Shown here: positions 47,035-56,836 of the stretch, piece after piece | Position numbering within the stretch: position 1 is the first letter of the stretch | Layout of the letters: the number at the start of each line of letters is the position of its first letter | NCBI RefSeq assembly: GCF_001667375.1 | Contig: NZ_LZIN01000033.1 | Coordinates: 62,001-126,000 of the forward strand | Origin: Mycolicibacter sinensis | GTDB lineage: Bacteria; Actinomycetota; Actinomycetes; Mycobacteriales; Mycobacteriaceae | Direction of reading: 5' to 3' | DNA length: 64,000 bases | Notes under the pieces: model-generated | Told to the model about the DNA's origin: nothing | The model's database searches: none | Seen by the model: the letters and a program-made list of their open reading frames with translations, nothing else | Position numbers and translations under genes: made by a program

Positions 47035-48146
47035 TCGATGGCGTCGACGGCGGTTGACAAGCGCGGCTTGAAAGCGTCCGGGATCGGCACGTATCCGTTC
47101 TCATCCAAACCGAACTGCCCGGGCCCGATGGTCGACTTCAAAAACATCCGCACGGCGGTGCCCACTTCGGCATCGGGGTACTTCGAGCAGACCACCTCGT
47201 AGGTTGCCAGCACGATCGGGTACGAACCGGCCTGGCTCGGCTTGTAGAACGACGCGGTGTCCAGCACCAGGTCGTTGCCCTGACCTGCGATGGTGGCCCC
47301 GGCGATCGTCTTGCCGACCGATTCGGTGCTGATCGCGACGGGATCCGGGCCGGCGGACGTGACGATCTTCGCGGTCCGCAGATCCTTGGCCTGGGCGAAC
47401 GACCACTCGTTGTAGGTGATCGCACCGTCGGTCGTGCTGATCGCGCCGGCGGTACCGTCATTGCCCTTGGCGCCTTCGCCGACGCCGCCGTTGAACGTCT
47501 TGCCGGCGCCCTTGCCCCACGCACCGTCCGATGCGCCGTCCAGGTACTGCTGGAAGTTGTCGGTGGTACCGGATTCGTCACTGCGGAACACCACATGGAT
47601 GGGCGCGGCGGGCAGTGCGGCGTCGGGGTTGAGGGCCTTGAGCGCCGGGTCATCCCAACTGGTGATCGCGCCGTTGAAGATCTTTGCCGCCGTCGGGCCG
47701 TCGAGGATCAGGTCGTCGACACCGGCGACGTTGTAGGTGATGGCAATCGGGCCGAAAACCACCGGAAGGTTCCACGCCGGGGACTTACAGCGCTGCTCCG
47801 CCTCGGCGGCCTCCTCGGGCTTGAGCGGCACGTCAGAGCCCGCGAAATCGGTCTGGCCGCCGACGAATTCGCGGATACCGGCGCCTGACCCGTTGGCCGT
47901 GTAGTTCACCGTCTGGTCGGCGCATTCCGCGATGAACGCCTTGACGAACCTGGCCATCGCATTCTGCTGGGCCGTCGATCCACTCGCTTTCAACGTGCTG
48001 GCGCCGCCGCAGTCGCTGCTGGCCGAGGAACTTCCGGAGGAGGCGCTGCCGTGGGAAGTGGTGTTGCTGTCGCTGCCGCAGCCGGACAATGCCAGCGTGC
48101 TGGTAGCCAGGATTCCCAATGCCGCACCGTAACCGTTCAGTTTCAT
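47031..48146 (-). CDS. pstS3: Phosphate-binding lipoprotein, PstS3-like
   Basis: The product is 371 residues. It begins [20 protein letters not shown] and has the lipobox LSGC with Cys23 lipidated. It matches M. tuberculosis PstS3 ([28 protein letters not shown]). A Ser-rich linker follows the lipobox. Phosphate loops are [16 protein letters not shown] and [12 protein letters not shown]. The 148-base gap upstream, toward phoY2, holds a GAAAGG ribosome site and no clear phosphate box. Confidence 0.94.
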   Translation of the reverse strand: MKLNGYGAALGILATSTLALSGCGSDSNTTSHGSASSGSSSASSDCGGASTLKASGSTAQQNAMARFVKAFIAECADQTVNYTANGSGAGIREFVGGQTDFAGSDVPLKPEEAAEAEQRCKSPAWNLPVVFGPIAITYNVAGVDDLILDGPTAAKIFNGAITSWDDPALKALNPDAALPAAPIHVVFRSDESGTTDNFQQYLDGASDGAWGKGAGKTFNGGVGEGAKGNDGTAGAISTTDGAITYNEWSFAQAKDLRTAKIVTSAGPDPVAISTESVGKTIAGATIAGQGNDLVLDTASFYKPSQAGSYPIVLATYEVVCSKYPDAEVGTAVRMFLKSTIGPGQFGLDENGYVPIPDAFKPRLSTAVDAIE

Positions 48147-48294
48147 CTCGGGGCCTTTCGGTCGAAGTCAGGGTTGATGAACACACCCGCTGTATCACCG
48201 GATCGGCCCGGCCGCGAAACCACAAATTCGGGTACGGCACGGGCTGTGGAGAAGACTAACAGGATATGCATACACCGGGCGGGCGCTAGCCGCT

Positions 48295-48963
48295 CTATTC
48301 GGGTGAGGGCAGGGTGTTCTCGTCCGGGAACTTGCCGGTGGCCTGGAAGATCACCCGGCGGGCGACCTCGACGGTGTGGTCGGCGAACCGCTCGTAGAAC
48401 CGGCCGAGCAGGGTCACGTCGACGGCCGCCGCCACTCCGTGTCGCCATTCCTTGTCCATCATCACCGAGAACAGATGCCGGTGCAGGTCGTCCATCGCGT
48501 CGTCTTCCTCGCGAATCCGGGCGGCCTTCTCCGGGTCGCGGGACAGCAGCACCTCTTGAGCGCTGTTGCCCAAATCGACTGCCACCCGGCCCATTTCGGC
48601 GAAGTATCCGTTGACCTCTTCCGGCAGTGCGTGTTGCGGATGCCGGCGGCGGGCGATCTTGGCGACGTGCAGGGCCAACGCGCCCATCCGGTCGATGTCG
48701 GCGACCATCTGGATGGAGCTCACGATGGCCCGGAGGTCTCCGGCGACCGGCGCCTGCAACGCCAGCAGCACGAAGGCGCTCTCCTCGGCGCGGGCGCTCA
48801 TCGCGGCGATCTTCTCGTGGTCGCTGATCACCTGCTCGGCCACCACGAGGTCGGCCTGCAAGAGCGCCTGCGTGGCACGTTCCATGGCCTTTCCTGCCAG
48901 GCCGCACATGGTGCCGAGCTGTTCGGCGAGGTCCGAGAGCTGCTCATGGTAGGCGGTACGCAT
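48295..48963 (-). CDS. phoY2: PhoU-family phosphate signalling regulator PhoY2
   Basis: The product is 222 residues and an orthologue of Rv0821c. It consists of two helical PhoU repeats with the conserved acidic patches [20 protein letters not shown] and [17 protein letters not shown]. PhoU proteins link transporter state to the SenX3-RegX3 two-component system and repress it in phosphate. In M. tuberculosis phoT and phoY2 are neighbours; here the pstS2-pknD and pstS3-C2-A1 genes separate them. Confidence 0.94.
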   Translation of the reverse strand: MRTAYHEQLSDLAEQLGTMCGLAGKAMERATQALLQADLVVAEQVISDHEKIAAMSARAEESAFVLLALQAPVAGDLRAIVSSIQMVADIDRMGALALHVAKIARRRHPQHALPEEVNGYFAEMGRVAVDLGNSAQEVLLSRDPEKAARIREEDDAMDDLHRHLFSVMMDKEWRHGVAAAVDVTLLGRFYERFADHTVEVARRVIFQATGKFPDENTLPSPE

Positions 48964-49023
48964 GCCCTCAAGACTAACCTGGGCTCGCGCCCGATGGCCT
49001 CGCTCCGGCAGCCGCCGCGGCGA

Positions 49024-51231
49024 TCACTCGCAGGTGGTGTCGGCTGCGTTGGTGACCGTCAGATCGTCGGGAAGCTCGGTCGGCTCGACGCTGGCGCCGC
49101 GGTTGAGCTGCACGTTCAGCTGGGCGCCGGTGGCGGCCGGCTTGGTGACGCTACGGAAGTCCGACCCCAGGACCACGCGCACGATGCTGCCCAAGCCGGT
49201 GACCCGTTCGATCGGCGCGCCCGACAAGGCCGAAGCCACGGTGGCGGCGGCCTGCTCGTTGCCGGGGGAGAACAGCACTTTGGTGGCCTTGACCGTACCC
49301 GGGTAGTCGTCGGCGCTGTCGACGTCGAAACCCCACCGCTGCAGGCCTTCAGAAGTGGAGGCGGCCAGGCCGGAGACGTCGGTGGCGTTGGACACCCGCA
49401 CGGTGACGTCGCCGGGGGCAGTGGCGACCGCTGGCACCTGCTCGCTCGGCGGCTTGGCGGCCGGCCCGGCCGGGGTCGCCGAGGACTGGGCGGGGGACTG
49501 CGTGGTGGGGTTGGCCGTGGTGGTCGAGACCGCCGTGGCGTTGTGGTCGTTCTCGCCGGGCAGCGGGTCGTCGTTGATGATGGCGTCGAACAATGCCCGC
49601 ATGTCGTCCATCCGCGGGACCTCGTCGCCGTTCTCGTCGGTTTCGCTGGTCGGCACGGTGACGAAGGTGATGTGCCCGGCGGACACCTTCTGCAGCGACT
49701 GCCCGAGGTTGACCAGGTCCTTGGTCTTGACGTTGTCCACGTAGCTGTCGCCGATGAACATGTTGACGACGTTGTTGAGCTTGGTCGGCGAGAAGAACGT
49801 GTTCGTGGAGATCAGCGAGCGCAGCAGCGACGAGAGGAACAGCTGCTGGCGTTTGATGCGGCCGTAGTCGCCGTTGTCCTCGGTGGTGACGTTGCGGGCC
49901 CGCACGTAGCTCAGCGCGGTCCCCCCATTGATCCGCTGGCGTCCGCTGTGCTCCAGAACGCTGCCCAACTCGAGGTCGTAGAGCGGGCTGGTGGTGCACA
50001 CCTCGACGCCGCCCAGCGCGTCGACCATCTTGCCGAAGCCCACGAAATCGACGGCCATGAACCGGTTGACCGCCAGCCCGGAGAGCTTCTGGATCTCCTT
50101 GACCAGACACTTCGGCCCGCCGAAGGCATACGTCGAGTTCAGCTTCGTCTCGGTGTAGACCGTCTCGGCGCTGTAGGTGCCGGTATCCGCGTCGTAGATC
50201 GAGCCGTAGGTACCGGTCTCGGGATTCCAGACATCACACTTGATCGGCGTGATCGCCAGGTCGCGCGGGAAGGACACCACCACCACGCGTCGGCGGTCGG
50301 CCGGGATGTTGACCAGCATGATCGTGTCGGATCGGGCGCCCTCGGCGTCCGCGGTGGTGCCCGCGCCGACCTGGCTGTTGGCGCCGGCGCGGGTGTCCGC
50401 GCCCACGATCAGGAAGTTCTCGTCGCCGTACTGACCGGCCGCGTCGAGGATGTCCTGTGAGTTGGGGTCCAGCGCGTTGACGTGGTTGAGGCTGCGGTTC
50501 TTCGACGTGCTCCACTCCCAGGCCGAACCGGTCAGCACCAGGGCGAGGACCGCCATCATGGCCGCCACCATCCGGCCGGCCACCATGGCCCGACGGCGGG
50601 TCTTGTGCGGGGGCGGTTCGTCGCCGGCGACCTCGGCTTCGTAATCGCCGCCCGGCGGGTCGATGCGCAGGATCTCGCGTGCCACGTCCGGCAGTTCGGT
50701 GGTGGGCTCGAATCCGTCCCAGTGCGCCCAATCGGGCTCGGCCGCGCCGTCGGGCTGCGTGCCGTGAATCAGGTCGAGGTCGGGCAGCTCCGAGGGATAG
50801 GCCACCTTCGCGATGTCGGTGGCTTCCAAGGCCGCTGAGTCCTCCAGGGCCTCGAAATCCGGTGCGTCCACGACGTCGAAGGCCGGCCGGGATTCGGCTG
50901 CTGGCTCCGGCGTGGATTCGTCTTCCCGCTCTTCGGGCGTCAGGTCTTCTTCCGGCTCCGGGGCGGCACGACGCCGGCTGCGGCCGCCAGAGGGCGGAAC
51001 GCCGCCGTTGACCTTGGCGATCAGGTCCGCGACACTCACCGAGCCGTCACCGCCGCTGCGGCGGCGCGACGCGACCGGACGACGCGGGGCCGGGGCGGCG
51101 TCCTGGGCGGGGCTCTGCCACCGCTCCCACGGTGCGGGACCGGGTGCCGCCATCGTCAGCAGCTGATGAGTCCCGTCGTCTCGGCCGTCTGGCGCCCAGC
51201 GGCCCGGAGTGGCGTTGTCGCCGTCACTCAT
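49024..51231 (-). CDS. LytR-CpsA-Psr (LCP) family cell-wall ligase with C-terminal LytR_C domain
   Basis: The product is 735 residues and an orthologue of Rv0822c. A long, acidic, proline-rich cytoplasmic N-terminus (about 210 residues) precedes one membrane helix (MVAAMMAVLALVLTGSAWEW). The LCP domain follows, with RSDTIMLVNIPADRRRVVVV and SYVRARNVTTEDNGDYGRIKRQQ holding the catalytic Arg/Asp residues. A Thr/Ala-rich linker and a LytR_C domain end the protein. LCP enzymes attach polymers such as arabinogalactan to peptidoglycan. GAGGAC precedes the ATG. Confidence 0.9.
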   Translation of the reverse strand: MSDGDNATPGRWAPDGRDDGTHQLLTMAAPGPAPWERWQSPAQDAAPAPRRPVASRRRSGGDGSVSVADLIAKVNGGVPPSGGRSRRRAAPEPEEDLTPEEREDESTPEPAAESRPAFDVVDAPDFEALEDSAALEATDIAKVAYPSELPDLDLIHGTQPDGAAEPDWAHWDGFEPTTELPDVAREILRIDPPGGDYEAEVAGDEPPPHKTRRRAMVAGRMVAAMMAVLALVLTGSAWEWSTSKNRSLNHVNALDPNSQDILDAAGQYGDENFLIVGADTRAGANSQVGAGTTADAEGARSDTIMLVNIPADRRRVVVVSFPRDLAITPIKCDVWNPETGTYGSIYDADTGTYSAETVYTETKLNSTYAFGGPKCLVKEIQKLSGLAVNRFMAVDFVGFGKMVDALGGVEVCTTSPLYDLELGSVLEHSGRQRINGGTALSYVRARNVTTEDNGDYGRIKRQQLFLSSLLRSLISTNTFFSPTKLNNVVNMFIGDSYVDNVKTKDLVNLGQSLQKVSAGHITFVTVPTSETDENGDEVPRMDDMRALFDAIINDDPLPGENDHNATAVSTTTANPTTQSPAQSSATPAGPAAKPPSEQVPAVATAPGDVTVRVSNATDVSGLAASTSEGLQRWGFDVDSADDYPGTVKATKVLFSPGNEQAAATVASALSGAPIERVTGLGSIVRVVLGSDFRSVTKPAATGAQLNVQLNRGASVEPTELPDDLTVTNAADTTCE

Positions 51232-51334
51232 GTCCTCACGGGCCTCCGAGTCTTCGGGACTGACGGCGTCGATCGCACGTCAGCGCGGCACGGATGATCA
51301 CCGTTGAGTCTCCGTACCTGTTCCGCCCCCGCAG

Positions 51335-51357
51335 GGGACAACCCCACCTGGGACAAC
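51335..51357. repeat. Direct repeat GGGACAAC in the LCP upstream region
   Basis: GGGACAAC occurs at 51335-51342 and 51350-51357, a 15-base period, within the 182-base gap between dus and the LCP gene. Minus-strand TAGAAT in the nearby AT-rich stretch (about 51370) is a possible -10 for the LCP gene, giving a leader of about 130 bases. Confidence 0.35.
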
Positions 51358-51413
51358 AAACTACTTATTCTACTGAGAAGTTTCCAGACACGCGATGTCG
51401 AGAACGTCTCATT

Positions 51414-52565
51414 TCAGCCACCCGAGTGCATAATGTCCGCCCCGTCCGGCACCGCGCAATCGTCTGGATCGGCCAGCCAGCCGTCGGGCAGCGCGACCTT
51501 GGCCGGTGAGCCCTGTCGGCCGCGGGGCCCGGTCGCGGCCGCCGGGAACGGGACCGCCCCGTCGAGCTGCTCGAGCAGTACGTCGAGTTCGGCCAGCGTG
51601 GTGACCATGGCCATCGCGCGGCGCAACTCCGATCCGGCCGGAAAGCCGTGCAGGTACCAGGCGACGTGCTTGCGGATCTCCCGCATGCCTTTGTCCTCGC
51701 CGAAATGCGAGGCCAGCAACTCGCCGTGGCGGCGGATGACATCGGCGACCTCGCCCAGCGTGGGCGGGGTGGGGACCGGGCGGGCGGCGAAGGCCGCGGA
51801 CAGCTCGGCGAACAGCCAGGGCCGCCCCAGACAACCCCGGCCGATGACGACGCCGTCGCAGCCGGTGGCCGCCATCATGGCCAGCGCGTCACCGGCTTCG
51901 AAGATGTCCCCGTTGCCGAGCACCGGGATCGAGCGCACCTGGGCTTTGAGCGCGGCGATCTGCTCCCAGTCGGCCGTGCCGGAGTAGCGCTGGGCCGCGG
52001 TACGGGCGTGCAGGGCCACCGCCGCGGCGCCCTCGGATTCCGCGATCCGCCCGGCGTCGAGATGGGTGTGGGTGGCGTCGTCGATGCCGATCCGGAACTT
52101 CACGGTCACCGGGATGTCGGTGCCGTCGGTGCCGCGAACCGCCGCCGCGACGATGTTGCCGAACAGCCGGCGCTTGTAGGGCAGCGCCGACCCGCCGCCC
52201 AGTCGCGTCACCTTGGGCACCGGGCAGCCGAAGTTCATGTCGATGTGATCGGCCAAGCCTTCGTCGGCGATCATCTTGGCCGCGGCGTAGGTGGTGTCCG
52301 GGTCGACGGTGTAGAGCTGCAGCGAGCGGGGGCACTCCTCGGGCGCGAACGTCGTCATGTGCAAAGTGGCCGGGTGGCGTTCGACGAGCGCCCGGGCAGT
52401 CACCATCTCGCACACGTACAGTCCGCTGACCGTTCCGGCCCGGGACTGCTCCAGCTCGCGACAGAGCGTGCGGAATGCGACGTTGGTGACACCGGCCATC
52501 GGGGCCAGCACCACGGGGCTGGCGAGTTCGATCGAACCGATCCGCAGCGCAGGCCGCGCTGCCAC
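51414..52565 (-). CDS. dus: tRNA-dihydrouridine synthase
   Basis: The product is 383 residues and an orthologue of Rv0823c. APMAGVTNVAFRTLCRE, IDMNFGCPVPKVTRLGGGSAL with the catalytic Cys, and VIGRGCLGRPWLF near the FMN phosphate site are Dus hallmarks. It reduces uridines in tRNA with FMN and NADPH. The start is GTG, five bases after the desA1 stop, so the two genes are probably co-transcribed. Confidence 0.95.
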   Translation of the reverse strand: MAARPALRIGSIELASPVVLAPMAGVTNVAFRTLCRELEQSRAGTVSGLYVCEMVTARALVERHPATLHMTTFAPEECPRSLQLYTVDPDTTYAAAKMIADEGLADHIDMNFGCPVPKVTRLGGGSALPYKRRLFGNIVAAAVRGTDGTDIPVTVKFRIGIDDATHTHLDAGRIAESEGAAAVALHARTAAQRYSGTADWEQIAALKAQVRSIPVLGNGDIFEAGDALAMMAATGCDGVVIGRGCLGRPWLFAELSAAFAARPVPTPPTLGEVADVIRRHGELLASHFGEDKGMREIRKHVAWYLHGFPAGSELRRAMAMVTTLAELDVLLEQLDGAVPFPAAATGPRGRQGSPAKVALPDGWLADPDDCAVPDGADIMHSGG

Positions 52566-52570
52566 GTCGG

Positions 52571-53581
52571 CTACGGCGCTGATGGCTCCAGCACCTTCGT
52601 GGAGGCCTTGGCGGCGCGCTTCTCGGCCACTTTGGCCTCCCGCTCGAGCCGGCGCTGCTTGGCCACCTCGAACTTATCGCACGTCTCTTCCAGCTCGGTG
52701 ACGATCTTGCCGATCTCGTCCTGGTAGCGGGCGGCCTCGCCGGTGAAGTCGCGCTCGAGGATGCGCCACTTCTTCAGCACCGGCATCACCACGTCGTCGA
52801 GGTGGATGCGCGGGTCGTAGACGCCGCCGACGGCGATGATGACCGCCTTCCGGCGGAATTCGGGCACCACGTAGCCGGGCATCTGGAAGTTGGCCAGCAC
52901 CCGGTGCAGCGAGTACATCGCCTGTTCCGGGGCGATGTCGAAGCCGACCGCGCTGATGTCGCGGTAGAAGATCATGTGCAGGTTCTCGTCGGCCGAGATG
53001 CGGGCCAGCAGCTGGTCGGCGACCGGATCATTGCAGGCCCGGCCGGTGTTGCGGTGCGAGATCCGGGTGGCCAGCTCCTGGAAGGTCACGTAGACGACCG
53101 AGTCGAACAGGCTCTGGGCGAACAGGTCGCCGGAGACTTGGTGGTTCTGCCCAGGGCTGAAGCCGCGGTTGACGGTCTCCATCCGCAAGGTTTCCAGTTC
53201 GATCGGGTCGCAGTTGCGGGTGACGACGAGGTAGTCCCGCAGCGCGATGCCGTGCCGGTTCTCCTCGGCGGTCCACCGGTTGACCCAAGTGCCCCAGGGG
53301 GCGTCCATGGTGAAGTTCATCGCGATCTCGCGGTGATACGAGGGCAGGTTGTCCTCGGTCAGCAGGTTCTGGATCATCGCGGTGCGGGCGACCTCGGACA
53401 GCTTCGACTGCTCGGGGTCCCAGTCCTGGCCGCCGAGGGCGTAGTAGTTCTTGCCCTCCGACCACGGCACGTAGTCGTGGGGATTCCAGTCCTTGGTCAT
53501 GGAGAAGTGGCGGTTGACCGCGTTCTCGACGACCGGCTCGAGTTCGTGCAGTAACTCCAGGTCGGTCCACTCACGCGTCAT
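52571..53581 (-). CDS. desA1: Acyl-ACP desaturase-type di-iron protein DesA1
   Basis: The product is 336 residues from ATG at 53581 after AGGAG, and is an orthologue of Rv0824c. The di-iron ligands appear in TAEENRHG and SADENLHMIFYRD, the two ExxH motifs of soluble stearoyl-ACP-type desaturases. DesA1 is linked to mycolic-acid precursor desaturation. A Lys/Arg-rich helical C-terminus (residues ~300-336) extends beyond the core. A longer in-frame start at 53656 has no support. Confidence 0.95.
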   Translation of the reverse strand: MTREWTDLELLHELEPVVENAVNRHFSMTKDWNPHDYVPWSEGKNYYALGGQDWDPEQSKLSEVARTAMIQNLLTEDNLPSYHREIAMNFTMDAPWGTWVNRWTAEENRHGIALRDYLVVTRNCDPIELETLRMETVNRGFSPGQNHQVSGDLFAQSLFDSVVYVTFQELATRISHRNTGRACNDPVADQLLARISADENLHMIFYRDISAVGFDIAPEQAMYSLHRVLANFQMPGYVVPEFRRKAVIIAVGGVYDPRIHLDDVVMPVLKKWRILERDFTGEAARYQDEIGKIVTELEETCDKFEVAKQRRLEREAKVAEKRAAKASTKVLEPSAP

Positions 53582-53668
53582 AACAGCTCCTGAGTATCTG
53601 TGTCCGCTAGTTGCAGGCAATATATCTGTGTATGTCGGTAGCAGCAAGTTTCGCAAGCCTGTGTTGTG

Positions 53669-54265
53669 TCACACATCGGCATCATCGGGCCGGCCGGTAT
53701 TGAGCAGCATGTCGACGCAGAAGTCGATGAACTGCGTGCGGCTGGCCGCGAGCCGCCCGTTGAGATAGGCGGTGAACAACGCGGTCAGGGCGCCGATCAG
53801 CCCGGTCGCCACCATATTCTGCACCGCGGGATCGGCGATCCGGGTGAGTTTGCGCTGCAGCATCTCGATGAAGTTGGGCATCCAGCGCGCCCCGGAGTGG
53901 GTCAGCACCGGCTCACTCTCTGGGGCCAACAGGAGCACCCGACCGCGCACCGGGTCGTCGACCATCAAGGCGACGAAGCCTTCCACGGCTTCGCGCGGCG
54001 TGTGGGCCGACAGCAGTGCCGCCATGGCCCGCCCACACACGTCGTCGTACACCGCGCGCACAAACTCATCACGGTCGGCGAAGCTTTCGTAGAAATAGCG
54101 TTCGGTCAGCGCGGCTGCGCGGCAGACCGACCGGATGGTGAGTGTGGGCCCGCTTTCGGCGCCGAGCAGTTGCACGCCGGCGGCGATGAATTCGTCACGG
54201 CGTAGGGCGTGACGGTCTTCCAGTGGGACCCCAGACCAACGGCCCCGGCGTTGACCGGACGGCAC
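53669..54265 (-). CDS. TetR-family transcriptional regulator
   Basis: The product is 198 residues from GTG at 54265, seven bases after AGGAG. The helix-turn-helix reads TIRSVCRAAALTERYFYESF. It lies in the position of Rv0825c, upstream of desA1 on the same strand with 87 bases between. It might control desA1-dus or the divergent catabolic operon at 54576; the palindromes at 54467-54504 are candidate sites. Confidence 0.88.
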   Translation of the reverse strand: MPSGQRRGRWSGVPLEDRHALRRDEFIAAGVQLLGAESGPTLTIRSVCRAAALTERYFYESFADRDEFVRAVYDDVCGRAMAALLSAHTPREAVEGFVALMVDDPVRGRVLLLAPESEPVLTHSGARWMPNFIEMLQRKLTRIADPAVQNMVATGLIGALTALFTAYLNGRLAASRTQFIDFCVDMLLNTGRPDDADV

Positions 54266-54435
54266 TTCAATCTCCTAAAGGTCCATGTAGCCAACGATCG
54301 TAGTCGCCGGTGCGGCGGTTACGTCCGATGTTTTGCCGCGCGCTCAGCGAGACGACGGGCGCAGCGCCGGCCGGCAGCGGCTCGCGGACGGCGTTAGTCC
54401 AGACAATAAAACCGCCGGGTGGCCCGCTGGCGCCC

Positions 54436-54504
54436 TTGACTACGCGCACACTGCTGCGGAATAGTGTTCTTCAGAACGAAGAATCACGTATGTTGTCCGG
54501 ACAA
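54436..54504 (+). promoter_or_regulatory. Promoter and two palindromic operators in the 310-base gap before the second catabolic operon
   Basis: The gap 54266-54575 has no gene. TTGACT (54436-54441), an 18-base spacer and AATAGT (54460-54465) form a promoter for the SDR operon. TTCTTC-AGAAC-GAAGAA (54467-54483) is a 6-bp inverted repeat around the expected start site. TTGTCCGGACAA (54493-54504) is a perfect 12-bp palindrome. The part 54266-54435 shows only the TetR ribosome binding site and GC-rich sequence. Confidence 0.5.
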
Positions 54505-54575
54505 ATCCGCATATCCGGTGCCTGAGACCGCCGGGTGCGTGCGGATCTGCGGTCGGTGCCAGGAGAAAGCGGGTC

Positions 54576-55448
54576 ATGGCGGATCACTCCAGCCTCCTGG
54601 GCCACGTGGACCTCCTGGGCCTTGAAGGTCGCGTCATCGTGGTGTCGGGAGCCGGTGGCGGGGGCATCGGCACGACGATCACCGCGATGGCGGCACGCGC
54701 CGGAGCCACGGTGATCGCGGTGAGCCGCTCGACGGACAACCTTGACGAACACGTCGCGCCGCTGGCCGCCCAGGGCCTGCCGGTGCTGCCGGTGGCCGCC
54801 GACGCCGCCACCGACGAGGGCATCGCCGCGGTGCTCGATGCGGCACGCCGCGCCGACGGTGAGCTCTACGGCCTGGTCAACGTCGCAGGTGGCGCCGCGC
54901 CGTCGACCTGGATGCCCGCTACCCGGGTGGCGCGCTCGGAGTGGCGGGAGATCTTCGCGCACAACCTCGAAACGGCGTTCTTCATGAGCCGCGCGGTCGC
55001 CGCCGAGCTGGTGTCCCGGCAGCGACCGGGCTCGATCGTGTCGATCTCCTCGATCAGCGGTATGAACACCGCGCCGTTCCATATCGCCTACGGCACCGCC
55101 AAAGCCGCCGTGGTCGCGATGACCCGCACCATGGCGCTCGAGCTCGCCGCGGCGAGAATCCGGGTCAACGCGGTGGCCCCCGGGGTCACCGAGACGGCGG
55201 CGTCCGGGACCTATGTCGACGACGATCCCGACCGCGACCGGCAGGCGATCGCGATGGGGCGCCGCGGGCGGCCCGAGGAGCAGGCCGGCCCGATCCTGTT
55301 TCTGCTGTCCGAGCTGTCCAGTTACATCACCGGGCAGACGCTGCTGGTCGACGGCGGGCTCGACCTCAAATGGAGCCACCTCGCCGCCGACAACACCTCG
55401 CTGTTCCTCAAGGACGAAACCTTCCGCGCGGCGATGAGGAGGATGTGA
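54576..55448 (+). CDS. Short-chain dehydrogenase/reductase
   Basis: The product is 290 residues after AGGAG. The cofactor loop is a variant, VSGAGGGGIGTTI. The catalytic Ser is in ISSISGMN and Tyr-Lys in AYGTAKAA. AVAPGVTETA and YITGQTLLVDGG are normal C-terminal landmarks. A ~30-residue tail (KWSHLAADNTSLFLKDETFR) exceeds the usual length. It heads a tightly overlapping operon with a Rieske oxygenase and a Baeyer-Villiger monooxygenase and likely forms the ketone the latter would oxidise. Confidence 0.9.
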   Translation: MADHSSLLGHVDLLGLEGRVIVVSGAGGGGIGTTITAMAARAGATVIAVSRSTDNLDEHVAPLAAQGLPVLPVAADAATDEGIAAVLDAARRADGELYGLVNVAGGAAPSTWMPATRVARSEWREIFAHNLETAFFMSRAVAAELVSRQRPGSIVSISSISGMNTAPFHIAYGTAKAAVVAMTRTMALELAAARIRVNAVAPGVTETAASGTYVDDDPDRDRQAIAMGRRGRPEEQAGPILFLLSELSSYITGQTLLVDGGLDLKWSHLAADNTSLFLKDETFRAAMRRM

Positions 55449-56836
55449 TGACCGATCCACAAGCGGCCGAAGAACTCTCGCAACCGATGACCATCGGCGT
55501 CGAGGCCTACACGTGTGGCGACTACGCCCGCGCCGAGCGGGACAAGTTGTGGCGCAAGGTCTGGCTGCAGGTCGGGCGGGTCGAGGAGCTGGCGGAGGTG
55601 GGCAGCTACCTCACCTACGACATCCTCGACGACTCGATCATCGTGGTGCGCACCGGGTCGAACTCGGGCTCGGACTCTTTTCGAGCCCACCACAACGTCT
55701 GCATGCACCGCGGTCGCCGACTGGTCGACACCCCCGCCGGGGCGAAGAACGCCTGCGCGCGCACCCGCAAGTCGTTCGTCTGCGGCTTCCACGGCTGGAC
55801 CTACAGCCTGGACGGCGCGTGCACCCACATCCGCGAACAGGACGACTGGCAGGGCGCGCTGACACCGGAGAACACCCATCTGCGACCGGTGCGCGTCGAC
55901 ACCTGGGGCGGCTGGGTGTGGATCAACATGGATCCCGACTGCGAATCGTTGGCCGACTACCTGTTCCCGGCGGCCAAGATCCTCGACCCGTTCGGCCTGG
56001 AGAACATGCGCTACAAGTGGCGCAAGTGGCTGGAATTCGACTGCAACTGGAAGGTCGCCATGGAGGCCTTCAACGAGACCTACCACGTCTATACGACCCA
56101 TCCGGAGTTCAACAAGTTCGGCGAATTCAAGGGCTGGGCCAAAGTGCAGGGCAAGCACAGCAACATCGGTTACGACGCTCCCGACGACCTGGAGACCACC
56201 AAGTCCAAGATCCGGCTGGGCACCGGCGCCGACCCCCGGGTGTCGACCGCGGAGATGCAGATCTACACCATGGAGGAGACCAACGCCACCACCACGGCGA
56301 CCCTGGTGAACGCGGCCAAGCGGCTGGTCGACGAGCTTCCCGAGGGCACCCCGGCCGACAAGGTCCTCGAACACTGGCTGGCCTCGGCACGCCGCGACGA
56401 CGAGGCCCGCGGCGTCATCTGGCCGACGATCCCGGCCGACGTGCTCGGCCAGGCCGGCACCGCGTGGCAGATCTTCCCGAATTTCCAGATCGGCCAGGGC
56501 CTCACCAGCGCACTGTGTTACAGCGCTCGGCCGCACCCCAGCTACAACCCCGACAAATGCATCTTCGAGGTCTCGGTCTTCGAGCTGTTCGGAAAAGGCG
56601 AAGAGCCGCAGACACAATGGGAGTACACCCCGGTGGGCGATCCGGGCTGGCGTTCGGTGCTGCCGCAGGATTTCTCCAACATGGCCGCGGTTCAGCAGGG
56701 TATGAAATCGCTTGGCTACCAAGGCGCCAGGCCCAACCCGTATCGGGAACGCGCCATCGTCAACCTGCACCACCAGTTGGCGAAGTATATGGGGGCCGGC
56801 GCGCCCCGAGAACTCCCGACAGGAAACCACCGATGA
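55448..56836 (+). CDS. Rieske non-heme iron oxygenase, alpha subunit (copy 3)
   Basis: The product is 462 residues; its ATG shares one base with the SDR stop (TGATG). The Rieske site is canonical: NVCMHRGRRLV (CxH) and FVCGFHGWTYSLDG (CxxH). The catalytic block is NWKVAMEAFNETYHVYTTH, with two His ligands and Glu at the usual bridging-Asp position. It is more distant from copies 1 and 2 than they are from each other, and it has no 110-residue partner gene. It should take electrons from the reductase at 61908. Confidence 0.93.
   Translation: MTDPQAAEELSQPMTIGVEAYTCGDYARAERDKLWRKVWLQVGRVEELAEVGSYLTYDILDDSIIVVRTGSNSGSDSFRAHHNVCMHRGRRLVDTPAGAKNACARTRKSFVCGFHGWTYSLDGACTHIREQDDWQGALTPENTHLRPVRVDTWGGWVWINMDPDCESLADYLFPAAKILDPFGLENMRYKWRKWLEFDCNWKVAMEAFNETYHVYTTHPEFNKFGEFKGWAKVQGKHSNIGYDAPDDLETTKSKIRLGTGADPRVSTAEMQIYTMEETNATTTATLVNAAKRLVDELPEGTPADKVLEHWLASARRDDEARGVIWPTIPADVLGQAGTAWQIFPNFQIGQGLTSALCYSARPHPSYNPDKCIFEVSVFELFGKGEEPQTQWEYTPVGDPGWRSVLPQDFSNMAAVQQGMKSLGYQGARPNPYRERAIVNLHHQLAKYMGAGAPRELPTGNHR

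Noticed and set aside
48147..48294. Phosphate box before pstS3
   Set aside because: GGTGATA and GGGTGTG are 11 bases apart on the minus strand but match each other too poorly to call.
54490..54525. 11-codon ORF (MLSGQIRISGA) in the leader of the second cassette
   Set aside because: It has no ribosome site, is not at the expected transcription start and is not coupled to the next gene; it overlaps a palindrome that explains the sequence better.
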